Shown here: positions 1 through 6,351 of the stretch, in pieces
How positions within the stretch are numbered: position 1 is the first letter of the stretch
How the letters are laid out: each line of letters begins with the position of its first letter
Source: Pyrodictiaceae archaeon
GTDB lineage: Archaea > Thermoproteota > Thermoprotei_A > Sulfolobales > Pyrodictiaceae
Assembly: GCA_027046105.1 (NCBI GenBank)
Contig: JALTZQ010000158.1
Location: forward strand, 1 to 12,047
Direction: 5' to 3'
Length of the DNA stretch: 12,047 nt
Notes under the pieces: generated by a model
The model's database searches: none
Told to the model about the DNA's origin: nothing
The model's input: the letters and a program-made list of their open reading frames with translations, nothing else
Position numbers and translations under genes: made by a program

Positions 1-2
1 CT

Positions 3-86
3 TCTGCTGCAGTACGGTCCATGTCTCCCTTTAGGCTGCTGATTAGCATATTAACTGGGCTTGCAGGGTACCTAGTTGATGGTTAG
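3..86 (+). CDS. possible C-terminal end of a gene entering from the left edge
   Basis: Reading from base 3, an open frame of 27 codons ends at TAG (84-86). It encodes a hydrophobic stretch (FRLLISILTGLAGYLV) followed by DG, which would fit a last transmembrane helix of a membrane protein. There is no internal start with a ribosome binding site, so if real it is the tail of an upstream gene. The stretch is too short to assign a family, and a chance open frame of this length is quite possible. Confidence 0.28.
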   Translation, partial: SAAVRSMSPFRLLISILTGLAGYLVDG

Positions 87-107
87 CCTGTGGGGTGGTT
101 GTAGGGT

Positions 108-197
108 ATGGTTTCCGAGAAAAAGGAGGAGAAAGAAGAGGCTAAGGAGAAGAAGGAGAAGTCTAGGCCCAAGCGTAGACTTGGAGCTATCTGCTAG
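108..197 (+). CDS. KEKE-type charged mini-protein (29 aa), hypothetical
   Basis: An ATG at 108 opens a 29-residue frame made almost entirely of Lys and Glu, then an Arg/Lys-rich stretch ending RRLGAIC. A GGGGTGG sequence at about 91-97 sits some ten bases upstream, a plausible archaeal ribosome binding site. It is in the same frame as the possible gene tail ending at 86 but separated by two in-frame stops, so it would be a separate small gene or the remnant of a KEKE tail. A T-run at 242-246 follows. No family is recognised. The purine bias that produces the Lys/Glu codons could also arise without coding, so this stays tentative. Confidence 0.3.
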   Translation: MVSEKKEEKEEAKEKKEKSRPKRRLGAIC

Positions 198-237
198 CCA
201 AGCCTATTCAAAACCCCCTTTACGTGGTACGTATCTA

Positions 238-247
238 GTTCTTTTTA
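238..247 (+). terminator. T-rich putative terminator
   Basis: A run of five T residues within a pyrimidine-rich stretch follows the rightward mini-ORF and precedes the 3' end of the leftward phosphate permease gene. Archaeal termination commonly occurs at such T-runs without a hairpin. There is no supporting stem-loop. Confidence 0.25.
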
Positions 248-261
248 CCTCTCCGTGTCCT

Positions 262-1299
262 CTAGGCTATGCCAGTGTAGTTGAGGAGCATGTAGAGGCT
301 TGCTCCTATAGCAGCTGCTACTGGCACTGTTAATACCCATGCTGCTATTATGAGTGCTACTGTTCGCCACTCTACCCCCCGTACTCCACGGTTCTTGGCT
401 ATGCCGACACCTATTATTGACGATACACTAGCGTGTGTAGTTGATATTGGCATTCCATAGCCGAAGAGGATGTATGGTACTTTGCTGAAGAGCCACACCA
501 CTAGTGCATTGGACAACTCAGCTGCTGCACCAGAGACGTAGTCAAGCTTTGTTATCCTAAACCCGACTGTGTTAATGACGCGATAGCCCCATGTGAGGGC
601 GCCAAGTGCTATGCCTATTGCCCCGAGAGCTGCGAGAAACCTCATTGTCTGGGCATCTGGCATACCCGTTACTCCAGATACTGCTGCCACGTAGACACCT
701 GTTGCATTACCAACATCGTTTACTCCAAAGCTGTAAGCCGAGAAAGCCAAGTTCACTATGAGTATCCATTTAAACACCTTGTTCGCGTCATAACCCCTAG
801 TAACTAGTAGTTTCATGAGCCAGGCGAAGGCGTAGTAAAAGATTATTGCAAGCATTATAGCTGCTAGAGGTGATGTTATCCAGCTCAATACCACCTTTAA
901 TACTACACCCCAGTCAATAGTCTTACCACTACCTAGCACTATTGACGCTAGACCAACACCCAGTGTTGCACCAACAGTGCTATGGGTTGTTGATACTGGT
1001 AGACCACGCCATGTGGCAAAGGTTATCCAAAAACCTGCAGCCAAGCTTGCTGCGAGAGCAGCAGCTGGATCAAGACCCTTAACAACACCCTTACCGATAG
1101 TCTTAATGACCTGGTAGCCCTCCAAGATAGCACCAAGAGCTGCGAAAAAAGCAAAGAGAAGAACCGCTTGGCGCAACGTGACTGCTCCTGCACCAACAGC
1201 TGTCTCAGTAGGATTTGCAGCATCATTAGCACCAAGATTCCAGGCTATATAGAAGGCTACTGCGAGACCAGCACCTATCAAGAGAAACTCTGTCGCCAA
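262..1299 (-). CDS. PiT-family inorganic phosphate permease
   Basis: This is a phosphate permease of the PiT/PHO4 family (ion-coupled uptake of inorganic or metal-complexed phosphate across the cytoplasmic membrane). The family's internal duplication is clear: GANDAANP at residues 23-30 is mirrored by GVNDVGNATG at 192-201, and PVSTTHSTVGATLG at 101-114 by PISTTHASVSSIIG at 284-297. The rest is mostly hydrophobic, with about ten predicted membrane helices. At 345 residues it is a typical compact archaeal member without the long cytoplasmic loop of eukaryotic PiTs. The start is TTG at 1299; another in-frame TTG at 1308 is possible, and GGGGG lies just upstream of both. The DUF47 (PhoU-like) protein often paired with PiT is not in view. 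It is transcribed divergently from the ABC permease gene. Confidence 0.93.
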   Translation of the reverse strand: MATEFLLIGAGLAVAFYIAWNLGANDAANPTETAVGAGAVTLRQAVLLFAFFAALGAILEGYQVIKTIGKGVVKGLDPAAALAASLAAGFWITFATWRGLPVSTTHSTVGATLGVGLASIVLGSGKTIDWGVVLKVVLSWITSPLAAIMLAIIFYYAFAWLMKLLVTRGYDANKVFKWILIVNLAFSAYSFGVNDVGNATGVYVAAVSGVTGMPDAQTMRFLAALGAIGIALGALTWGYRVINTVGFRITKLDYVSGAAAELSNALVVWLFSKVPYILFGYGMPISTTHASVSSIIGVGIAKNRGVRGVEWRTVALIIAAWVLTVPVAAAIGASLYMLLNYTGIA

Positions 1300-1378
1300 C
1301 TCTCTTCCAACCCCCAGGCTATAGTGGTAGCCGTAGCAGTATGGACACTAAAAGCATACCCAATAGAGTCTACAAACT

Positions 1379-1388
1379 AGTATATACC
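1379..1388 (-). promoter_or_regulatory. putative TATA box for the phosphate permease gene
   Basis: On the minus strand the sequence GGTATATACT lies about 80 bases upstream of the TTG start, predicting initiation near 1357 and a leader of roughly 55 bases. A second AT-rich element (GCTATATAC on the minus strand, about 1401-1409) lies further upstream. The region between is unusually rich in TAGTATA-like repeats, so the exact box is uncertain. Confidence 0.35.
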
Positions 1389-1480
1389 ATACATAGTAGT
1401 GTATATAGCATAGTATAGTCTCCATAGCTTAGGGAGAAGGAAAGCGTTCATCCAACGCACCTAGCTACGCGCTAACCCAT

Positions 1481-1490
1481 ACCTCTATAC
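1481..1490 (+). promoter_or_regulatory. putative TATA box for the ABC permease gene
   Basis: CTCTATACCC lies about 55-65 bases upstream of the candidate starts of the rightward permease gene, predicting initiation near 1511. It is a modest match to the crenarchaeal TATA consensus, in an otherwise featureless part of the intergenic region. Confidence 0.3.
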
Positions 1491-1539
1491 CCCACAGTGG
1501 ACGGGGCTTTCACTACGGGGAGGGAACATATCTGAGGGT

Positions 1540-2781
1540 TTGAGGGTGATGATTACCGCTGGTTTGCTAGATCTCTTGATAGATTATGGCCGTTATGCGG
1601 TGAAGGCATTAACTGAGAGAAGGACACGTGCCGTATTGACAATTATTGGTATTGCTATTGGTCCCCTGGCGCTTGTGACTATAGCTTCTGTGGTTAAGGG
1701 TTATGGTGACTATGTTGTTGAGAGGCTGCAGGGGCTAGGCCAGAACCTTATCGTTGTATTCCCCACTGTGGACTACGAGTTGAAAGATCGTGATCTCGAG
1801 TATATTCGTAGCCTAGAGGGGGTTTACCGTGCTGAGCCATTCTACGCGGCAACAGCGTTCGTGAAGAGGGGAGGAGAGTCTGTTAAAATCCAAATATACT
1901 GTGTAGACTTGACTATACTCATGGATGCCCTACGTGGACTAAAGATTGCTGAAGGCCGTATCCCCTCTACAGCGGAGATTTCCTCAGCTGTTGTAGGCCA
2001 CTTCATAGTCTATGATGAAGAGGGACGTCGCTATTATCGGCTAGGCGATATAGTAACTGTAAATGTTCCTATTGTCGAAGAAGCTGGCGAAACGAGAATT
2101 AGAAGAATAAATGTCGTCATTGAGGGCATTCTAGCTGAGTTCGGAAACGCGTTCGTTATAAACCCAGATACCACGGTGTTCCTACCCTTTGACGCCGGTC
2201 GCCGCGTCTTAGGCATGACAGAGTGGAGTGGTATACTAATTGTAGCAGAGGATCCAGTTTATGTGGAGAAACTTACAAGGCATCTACGCGACGTCTACGC
2301 TGACCAAGTCGTGGTTGTCTCGCTGATAGAAATATCACGTGTTGTCGCCTCCATAACTGCTGCTATGGACTTTGTAACTTTTGCTACAGGGTTAGCTGCC
2401 TTTGCAGTTGCCGCGACGGGGGTAGCAGCGACAATGGTGACTTCGGTTATGGAGAGAACACGGGAAATTGGTGTCCTTAAAGCACTGGGTTTCACTAATA
2501 AAGACGTTGTCTTAATGATAATGCTTGAAGCGGTGATAATGAGTCTAATTGGGGCAGCAATAGGGATACTTGTTGGCAGTATTGGTGCACACATACTAGC
2601 AGGAAAAGGCATGGTAATACGTGGTGCACACACCTTCGTAATAAAAGCTCCTCCAGCAATAACACCAGAACTTATCCTCCAAGCACTACTACTAACCATA
2701 ATCGTTGGCGTCGCTGGGAGCCTCGTACCAGCGTATCAAGCTGCAAGGATACCACCAGCCGTAGCCCTAAGATACGAGTAA
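1540..2781 (+). CDS. MacB/FtsX-type ABC transporter permease
   Basis: Membrane permease subunit of a type VII (MacB/FtsX/LolC-like) ABC system. The order is diagnostic: an N-terminal membrane helix at about 31-52 after the ERRTRAVLTIIGI motif, a large extracytoplasmic domain (about 55-270), then three C-terminal helices (about 277-303, 325-354 and 378-398). The cytoplasmic coupling motif is ERTREIGVLKALGFTNKDV at 305-323, and the end is the usual PAYQAARIPPAVALRYE. Length (413) is normal. The start is ambiguous: TTG 1540, GTG 1546 (TGAGGG seven bases upstream, the best-spaced site) or ATG 1549. No ATPase partner lies in the window, so the nucleotide-binding subunit must be elsewhere. The substrate is unknown; family members export macrolides, peptides or lipoproteins, or act as mechanotransmitters. 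Confidence 0.88.
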   Translation: MRVMITAGLLDLLIDYGRYAVKALTERRTRAVLTIIGIAIGPLALVTIASVVKGYGDYVVERLQGLGQNLIVVFPTVDYELKDRDLEYIRSLEGVYRAEPFYAATAFVKRGGESVKIQIYCVDLTILMDALRGLKIAEGRIPSTAEISSAVVGHFIVYDEEGRRYYRLGDIVTVNVPIVEEAGETRIRRINVVIEGILAEFGNAFVINPDTTVFLPFDAGRRVLGMTEWSGILIVAEDPVYVEKLTRHLRDVYADQVVVVSLIEISRVVASITAAMDFVTFATGLAAFAVAATGVAATMVTSVMERTREIGVLKALGFTNKDVVLMIMLEAVIMSLIGAAIGILVGSIGAHILAGKGMVIRGAHTFVIKAPPAITPELILQALLLTIIVGVAGSLVPAYQAARIPPAVALRYE

Positions 2782-2800
2782 TCCAAGCCTCTACCTTCCT

Positions 2801-2812
2801 GGAGGAGGGTGG
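2801..2812 (+). promoter_or_regulatory. ribosome binding site of SRP19, supporting the TTG start
   Basis: GGAGGAGGGTGG is a strong Shine-Dalgarno-like stretch ending about nine bases before TTG 2822. It supports TTG as the SRP19 start, since no ATG or GTG lies nearby in frame. Confidence 0.55.
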
Positions 2813-2821
2813 TCGACGGTT

Positions 2822-3136
2822 TTGAGTAGAGAGTATCGAGGTAAACGTGTCGTGCTCTGGCCAGTAAACATAGATGCTGCCGCATCTAGAGGTGAAGGCC
2901 GGAAAGTGCCTAGAAGTATTGCTGTAAGGAGGCCACGCGTAGAGGAGATTGTAGAGGCTGCTCGGAGACTTGGCCTTAACCCTGTTGTTGAGGACTCACG
3001 TTATCCTAGGAAGTGGTGGGAGCAAAAACAAAGGATTATCGTGGACAAGATGGGCTCTAAACTCGAGACATTGAAGGCTATTGCAGAAATGGTAAAAAAA
3101 CTTCGTGAACAAAAGGCTAGGCGTGGAGGCATCTAG
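2822..3136 (+). CDS. srp19: signal recognition particle protein SRP19
   Basis: SRP19 binds the tips of helices 6 and 8 of the archaeal 7S RNA and preorganises it for SRP54, so that ribosomes making membrane or secreted proteins are targeted to the membrane. Signature stretches are clear: VVLWPVNIDAAASRGEGRKV at 10-29, the IAVRRPRVEEIVEAARRLGL block at about 33-52, and the PRKWWEQKQRIIV block at about 62-74. Length (104) is typical of archaeal SRP19. The start is TTG, required to include the conserved N-terminus. It begins 40 bases after the ABC permease and may be cotranscribed. Its 3' end meets the leftward BMP gene ten bases away. The 7S RNA gene is not in the window. Confidence 0.95.
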   Translation: MSREYRGKRVVLWPVNIDAAASRGEGRKVPRSIAVRRPRVEEIVEAARRLGLNPVVEDSRYPRKWWEQKQRIIVDKMGSKLETLKAIAEMVKKLREQKARRGGI

Positions 3137-3146
3137 AACGCTACTC

Positions 3147-4538
3147 TTACGTCTTTACTCCTAGTTGCTGTCTTATCTGCTTGATTTCCTCGCTATCTAG
3201 TGGTATCATCTTTTCTATATCGGAGAACTTTAAGCCCATAACCTCTATGTCCTTATTGGTCTTTAAGAGTTCTGCTAGCTTGTCAACCTCTTCCCAGATC
3301 CATGAGGGAATTGATTCACGTAGCTTCTTCACCTTAGCTATTATCTCCTCCTTCTCCTCGGGTTTAACGGTGCCTGCCTGGACTCCTAGCTCTAGGAAGG
3401 TCTCTAGGTCCTCAAGCCTACTTACGCCAACACCTCCCTCTGCTAAGCCAAGCTCTAGTATACCACCATACTTGTCTATCTCGCCACGCTTGTACTTGAG
3501 AGCGTTCTCGACAGCCGTATAGACGCCTACATCTACACGCTTCATCATACTAGCTAGTATGAAGCCAGGCTTAATCCAATCCTGGTCAGCATCAACACCA
3601 ATCGCGAAGGGTGGCCCCATGTCACGGCCCTGCTTAGTTGCCTCCTCGTAGACTGCATCAAATATTCCTAGACCAGTAGCACCAGCTACGTTATAGACAA
3701 CACATGCACCCTGACGTAGCATTGCCTCAGTAGCCGTCTTTCCTCTCGGTGGGTCATTGAATGCACCCGTGTAGGTCCATAACACGTCTAGGCGTACCTC
3801 TTGCCCAGTGTACTTCTTGTAGATCATTTCACCATAGCGTATACCCCAGTAGTAGCCAGCCTCGAACTTGTATAGAACCGGTATCTCCATACCTAGGACA
3901 ACGCCCACTGCTTTACAGCCATAGTGAGCTGCTGTCATTGCTGCAAGAGCGCCTACAAGCGCACTACCCTCGTGCTCCTTGAACAAGACGCTTAGCACGT
4001 TTGGCTTATCTGGTATATAGCCATCTATTATAGCGAAGAGCTGGTCAGGATACTCGTCAGCGACTTGCTTAACTGCGTCTGTCATTAGGAAGCCAACTGC
4101 GACTATGACTAGGCACTCACCCTTCTTAGCAAGAGATCTCAGGTTTGGCAGATAGTCTGCCTCGCTACGGCTCTGTACCTCTATAACTTCTAGGCCAAAG
4201 TCTTTTGCCGCCCTACTAGCACCTAGGTAGGCCATATCGTTGAAGCTTAGATCACCACGCCCACCTATATCGTAGACTACACAGATCTTCCTTGGCAGCT
4301 TCTCGGGTGCAGGAGTTGTAGGGGTTTCGGTGGGTGTGGGGGATGGGCTCATTGTTGGTGAGGGTGTTGGCGACGGGGTTTGTGGCGGTGTTGGTGAAGG
4401 ACTTGCTTCGGGGGTTGGCGTAGGTGATGGTGCAGCTTGTTGCTGGATAAATAGGAGGGCTACAGCAGCGGCAACAACCACTATCACGACCACTATTCCG
4501 AGCGCAGCAGTCTTGGACAAGCCACGAAGAGAAGCCAT
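3147..4538 (-). CDS. BMP/PnrA-family substrate-binding protein on a membrane-anchored Pro/Thr stalk
   Basis: Extracytoplasmic binding protein of the BMP (Bmp/PnrA/Med) family, whose characterised members bind purine nucleosides for ABC uptake. Layout: membrane helix about 12-31, a Pro/Ser/Thr linker about 36-78 that is probably an extended, possibly glycosylated stalk, then the BMP fold from 84. Family motifs include GDLSFND (95-101), EGSALVGALAA (190-200), GMEIPVLYKFEAGYYWG (216-232), GATGLGIFDAVYE (286-298), IGVDADQ (313-319) and SMMKRVDVGVY (330-340). No lipobox cysteine follows the helix, so anchoring is by the helix itself. About 80 mostly charged helical residues follow the usual family end. 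The ATG is backed by GAGGTG at 4548-4553. No transporter permease or ATPase is adjacent. Binding of nucleosides is inferred from the family only. Confidence 0.92.
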   Translation of the reverse strand: MASLRGLSKTAALGIVVVIVVVAAAVALLFIQQQAAPSPTPTPEASPSPTPPQTPSPTPSPTMSPSPTPTETPTTPAPEKLPRKICVVYDIGGRGDLSFNDMAYLGASRAAKDFGLEVIEVQSRSEADYLPNLRSLAKKGECLVIVAVGFLMTDAVKQVADEYPDQLFAIIDGYIPDKPNVLSVLFKEHEGSALVGALAAMTAAHYGCKAVGVVLGMEIPVLYKFEAGYYWGIRYGEMIYKKYTGQEVRLDVLWTYTGAFNDPPRGKTATEAMLRQGACVVYNVAGATGLGIFDAVYEEATKQGRDMGPPFAIGVDADQDWIKPGFILASMMKRVDVGVYTAVENALKYKRGEIDKYGGILELGLAEGGVGVSRLEDLETFLELGVQAGTVKPEEKEEIIAKVKKLRESIPSWIWEEVDKLAELLKTNKDIEVMGLKFSDIEKMIPLDSEEIKQIRQQLGVKT

Positions 4539-4587
4539 GACAGCCTACACCTCTTACTCTCCAATGGAGGCAGGGGAGGGTGATAGA

Positions 4588-4598
4588 CTGTTAAAGCT
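4588..4598 (-). promoter_or_regulatory. putative promoter of the BMP-family gene
   Basis: On the minus strand AGCTTTAACAG resembles a TATA box. It predicts initiation around 4568, giving a leader of about 30 bases that contains the GAGGTG ribosome binding site (4548-4553, nine bases from the ATG). The match to the TATA consensus is only moderate. Confidence 0.35.
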
Positions 4599-4738
4599 AT
4601 CTATCAACACTCAGTATGCTTCAACCCTGGAGAGGCAACCAGACATAATGACTACCGTAGAATAGGCTTGTGATGAGCCGCCATCTAGCCGAAGAAGGTG
4701 ATAGAACCTAGATGTGGAAGCCTTGGGGGGCCTTAGCT

Positions 4739-4746
4739 GAAAAACT
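4739..4746 (-). terminator. T-run terminator after the zinc-ribbon FHA gene
   Basis: On the minus strand a T5 run (AGTTTTTC context, 4740-4744) lies 18 bases beyond the stop codon of the zinc-ribbon FHA gene and is followed by a C-rich run. It fits intrinsic archaeal termination at oligo-T. Confidence 0.35.
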
Positions 4747-4761
4747 AGACAGGATGTGAAA

Positions 4762-5379
4762 CTAGGTTCGTAGTCTAAACCATATGTTTACTACACCTGC
4801 TGGTGAGATAACATCACCGTCCTTGAGCTTGACCCAACCCTTGCCTTTTATATTTGTGCCATTAACTAGTGTTGGGTTAGTACTGAAGTCGTCCCTAACG
4901 TAGCACTCGACATTACCCACCTCCTTGGCATGACAGTAGATCATGAATTGTCCTCCTTTCTCCCTCCTCGTTATGAGCCGTAAGTATTCTTCGGGTACAT
5001 AGCCTGTGAAGTCTTCCCTACCAAAGACCTTTAGTGGCTCACCAACCACGGAAATGAACTTTCCATCTGGGAATACTAGCTGGTAAACCACTGGCGCCGT
5101 ACCCACTGCTGGCATGGGGGGTCTAAACATTGGTGGTGCCACTGATTGCTGCGAAGGCTGGGGTGTTGCAGCAGCTGCTTGTGTCTCACCTGCTTCGCTT
5201 GGTGGTGCTGGTGGAGGTGGCGGCGGCTGTTGTGACTGCTCTCGTGGCACACTTGGAGAGAACATTACCTGTGTTCCTTCCTGACGCCCTTGTAGGGGGT
5301 ATCCACAGTAGGGGCAGTAGGCGTCATCAGGGCTGACTGCTCTACCACAGTTTGGACACGTGGTTTGGGAGGACGCCAA
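4762..5379 (-). CDS. zinc-ribbon protein with Pro-rich linker and C-terminal FHA domain
   Basis: Predicted phosphothreonine-reading adaptor, soluble (no signal peptide or membrane helix). Residues 8-25 form a rubredoxin-like zinc ribbon (C8, C11, C22, C25). Residues 34-95 are a Pro/Gln-rich disordered linker with a PPPPPP run and an EGTQVMFSP motif at 34-42. Residues about 98-205 form an FHA fold: FGRED at 119-123 supplies the conserved Gly-Arg, ITRRE (136-140) stands where SRxH is usual, then STNPTLVNG (166-174) and LKDGDVI (185-191). The His to Glu change and the Pro in the STN loop make it a divergent FHA, though the key Arg, Ser and Asn are kept. The start is TTG 5379, since an in-frame stop lies only seven codons upstream. 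It lies between a membrane zinc-ribbon gene and the kinase genes, which suggests a shared pathway. Partners are inferred, not shown. Confidence 0.85.
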   Translation of the reverse strand: MASSQTTCPNCGRAVSPDDAYCPYCGYPLQGRQEGTQVMFSPSVPREQSQQPPPPPPAPPSEAGETQAAAATPQPSQQSVAPPMFRPPMPAVGTAPVVYQLVFPDGKFISVVGEPLKVFGREDFTGYVPEEYLRLITRREKGGQFMIYCHAKEVGNVECYVRDDFSTNPTLVNGTNIKGKGWVKLKDGDVISPAGVVNIWFRLRT

Positions 5380-5622
5380 GACTACTTCCGCACCAGTCTA
5401 TTCTCACACTACCAGGGTAGGTATGTACTTTTCTCGGCCTTGATGTAGGAAGCAAAGAGCCGAAGCCATGCTCGACTCCCTAGGCAGTAGGACCTATTGT
5501 ATACTCCAGGGCATGAGTTACTAGGAGGTTGTGGAAGTAGCTTCTTTCGCGTAGAATGGGAGGATGCTTAAAAAAGCATTTGTGTATACCTCGGGACATC
5601 CTTAGGTGTGATCGTGAAAAGA
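5380..5622. other. 243-base intergenic stretch without a convincing gene
   Basis: Between the two leftward zinc-ribbon genes both strands lack a credible reading frame; the longest minus-strand candidate (ATG near 5469) is about 20 codons with no ribosome binding site. The only clear structure is the hairpin/T-run at 5564-5579. A weak TATA-like AGTATACAA (minus, near 5494-5504) could drive the FHA gene with a long leader. No tRNA-like fold or box C/D pair was found. Confidence 0.5.
5564..5579 (-). terminator. hairpin with T6 run downstream of the membrane zinc-ribbon gene
   Basis: ATGCTT and AAGCAT form six-base arms around a four-base AAAA loop. Read on the minus strand this is a short hairpin containing six consecutive T residues, 44 bases past the stop of the membrane zinc-ribbon gene. 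It is a good terminator candidate. The minus-strand CTTTTTTAAG also resembles a TATA box and could instead help transcribe the FHA gene, although that would give a leader of about 165 bases. Confidence 0.4.
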
Positions 5623-6216
5623 TTATGTTAGTGGTGCACCACACTTCCTACAATACTTTGCATCGGCTGGATTACTTGCACCACATCTCGGGCAGGTCTT
5701 TCCTTCACTAGCCTCTGGTGTTGTGCTACGCGGTACTGCTGGTCCCTGCTGCTGGCTAGTGAAGCCTACAACAGTTTGTTGCTGATCAATGGGCGTTGGC
5801 GTAGGTGGTGGAGTTTGTTGTGGTGTTGGTGGTTTTGGTCCATGAACTGGTGAAACTACTGTTTCACCACCTACTGTTCTAGGTTGTGGTGGCTGTTGTT
5901 GAGCGGCTCTTGCTGTTCCTTGTGCAGGACCTGGTCCTGGTGTAGGTGGACTTGGTGGTGGGGGTGGTGTTGTTGGCGAGGACCCTGGCATGACCTCTGT
6001 TTGCCCGCTACGAGGTGGCGGAGGTGGTGGAGGTGTCACTGGTGGTTGCGTGGAGGCTCTTGGGGATACTGGGGAACCGGTTCTACTCGGTGTAGCTGGT
6101 GTTTTTGCTTCCTTCTCCTTCTTGCTAAACACTACTATGAGGAGTACTGCTATAGAGACCACTAGCAGTGATGCTGCAAGAACGGCGTAAAGCCATATGG
6201 GGGCTGCCTCTACCAA
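5623..6216 (-). CDS. membrane-anchored proline-rich protein with C-terminal zinc ribbon
   Basis: Hypothetical signalling or scaffold protein. Residues 8-30 form one membrane helix followed by a basic SKKEKEAK stretch, implying that the long C-terminal part faces the cytoplasm. Residues about 38-170 are Pro/Gln/Thr-rich and disordered, with PPPPPPP at 63-69 and PPPPP at 84-88. A zinc ribbon ends the protein (C175, C178, C189, C192, with NPADAKYCRKCG). The linker repeats a short motif three times: QTEVMPG (72-78), ETVVSPV (118-124) and QTVVGF (147-152). Each is a Thr with Val two residues on, like the TQV in the FHA protein and in the divergently encoded membrane protein. The start is TTG 6216, with GGTG about 12 bases upstream. 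No enzymatic domain is present. Its role as a phosphorylation target is inference from the motifs and the neighbourhood. Confidence 0.78.
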   Translation of the reverse strand: MVEAAPIWLYAVLAASLLVVSIAVLLIVVFSKKEKEAKTPATPSRTGSPVSPRASTQPPVTPPPPPPPRSGQTEVMPGSSPTTPPPPPSPPTPGPGPAQGTARAAQQQPPQPRTVGGETVVSPVHGPKPPTPQQTPPPTPTPIDQQQTVVGFTSQQQGPAVPRSTTPEASEGKTCPRCGASNPADAKYCRKCGAPLT

Positions 6217-6255
6217 GACGCTGCTACACCAGAGAGAGACTAAGCCGAAACCACT

Positions 6256-6266
6256 AGTTATATTCT
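6256..6266 (-). promoter_or_regulatory. TATA box of the membrane zinc-ribbon gene
   Basis: The minus-strand sequence AGAATATAACT predicts initiation near 6235, leaving a leader of about 20 bases before TTG 6216. It shares the 135-base divergent region with the rightward membrane-protein/kinase promoter, about 40 bases away, so the two units could be co-regulated. Confidence 0.45.
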
Positions 6267-6297
6267 TGTAGAAACCGTGCCGTGATAGACAATATAT

Positions 6298-6308
6298 GCA
6301 TTTATAGT
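6298..6308 (+). promoter_or_regulatory. TATA box of the membrane protein/kinase operon
   Basis: GCATTTATAGT is a good crenarchaeal TATA match, with another AT stretch (AATATATG) just before it. Initiation would fall near 6328-6331. This excludes TTG 6310 as a start, because it would lie upstream of the transcript, and favours ATG 6352 with a short leader or a leaderless GTG at 6328. Confidence 0.5.
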
Positions 6309-6351
6309 CTTGGTGTGTGGTTTTTGTGTGGCACGGGGGTTTAGCGGTATT

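Noticed and set aside
2295..2699. Minus-strand 134-codon Ala/Ser/Thr/Ile-rich frame
   Set aside because: Antisense shadow of the ABC permease C-terminal membrane region.
4330..4665. Plus-strand frame rich in Gly-Val-Gly repeats
   Set aside because: It is the antisense reading of the Pro/Thr stalk codons of the BMP-family gene, and the repeats come from that bias.
5884..6190. Trp/Cys/Gly-rich plus-strand frames
   Set aside because: These are antisense shadows of the proline-rich linker of the membrane zinc-ribbon gene; CCA/CCT proline codons read as TGG/AGG on the other strand.
5623..6216. CRISPR or tandem DNA repeat in the CCA/GGTGG-rich region
   Set aside because: The repetition is only codon-level proline redundancy; there are no fixed-length repeats with unique spacers.
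6310..6351. Extended N-terminus of the membrane protein from TTG 6310
   Set aside because: The TATA box at 6298-6308 puts transcription initiation downstream of this codon, so translation from it is unlikely.
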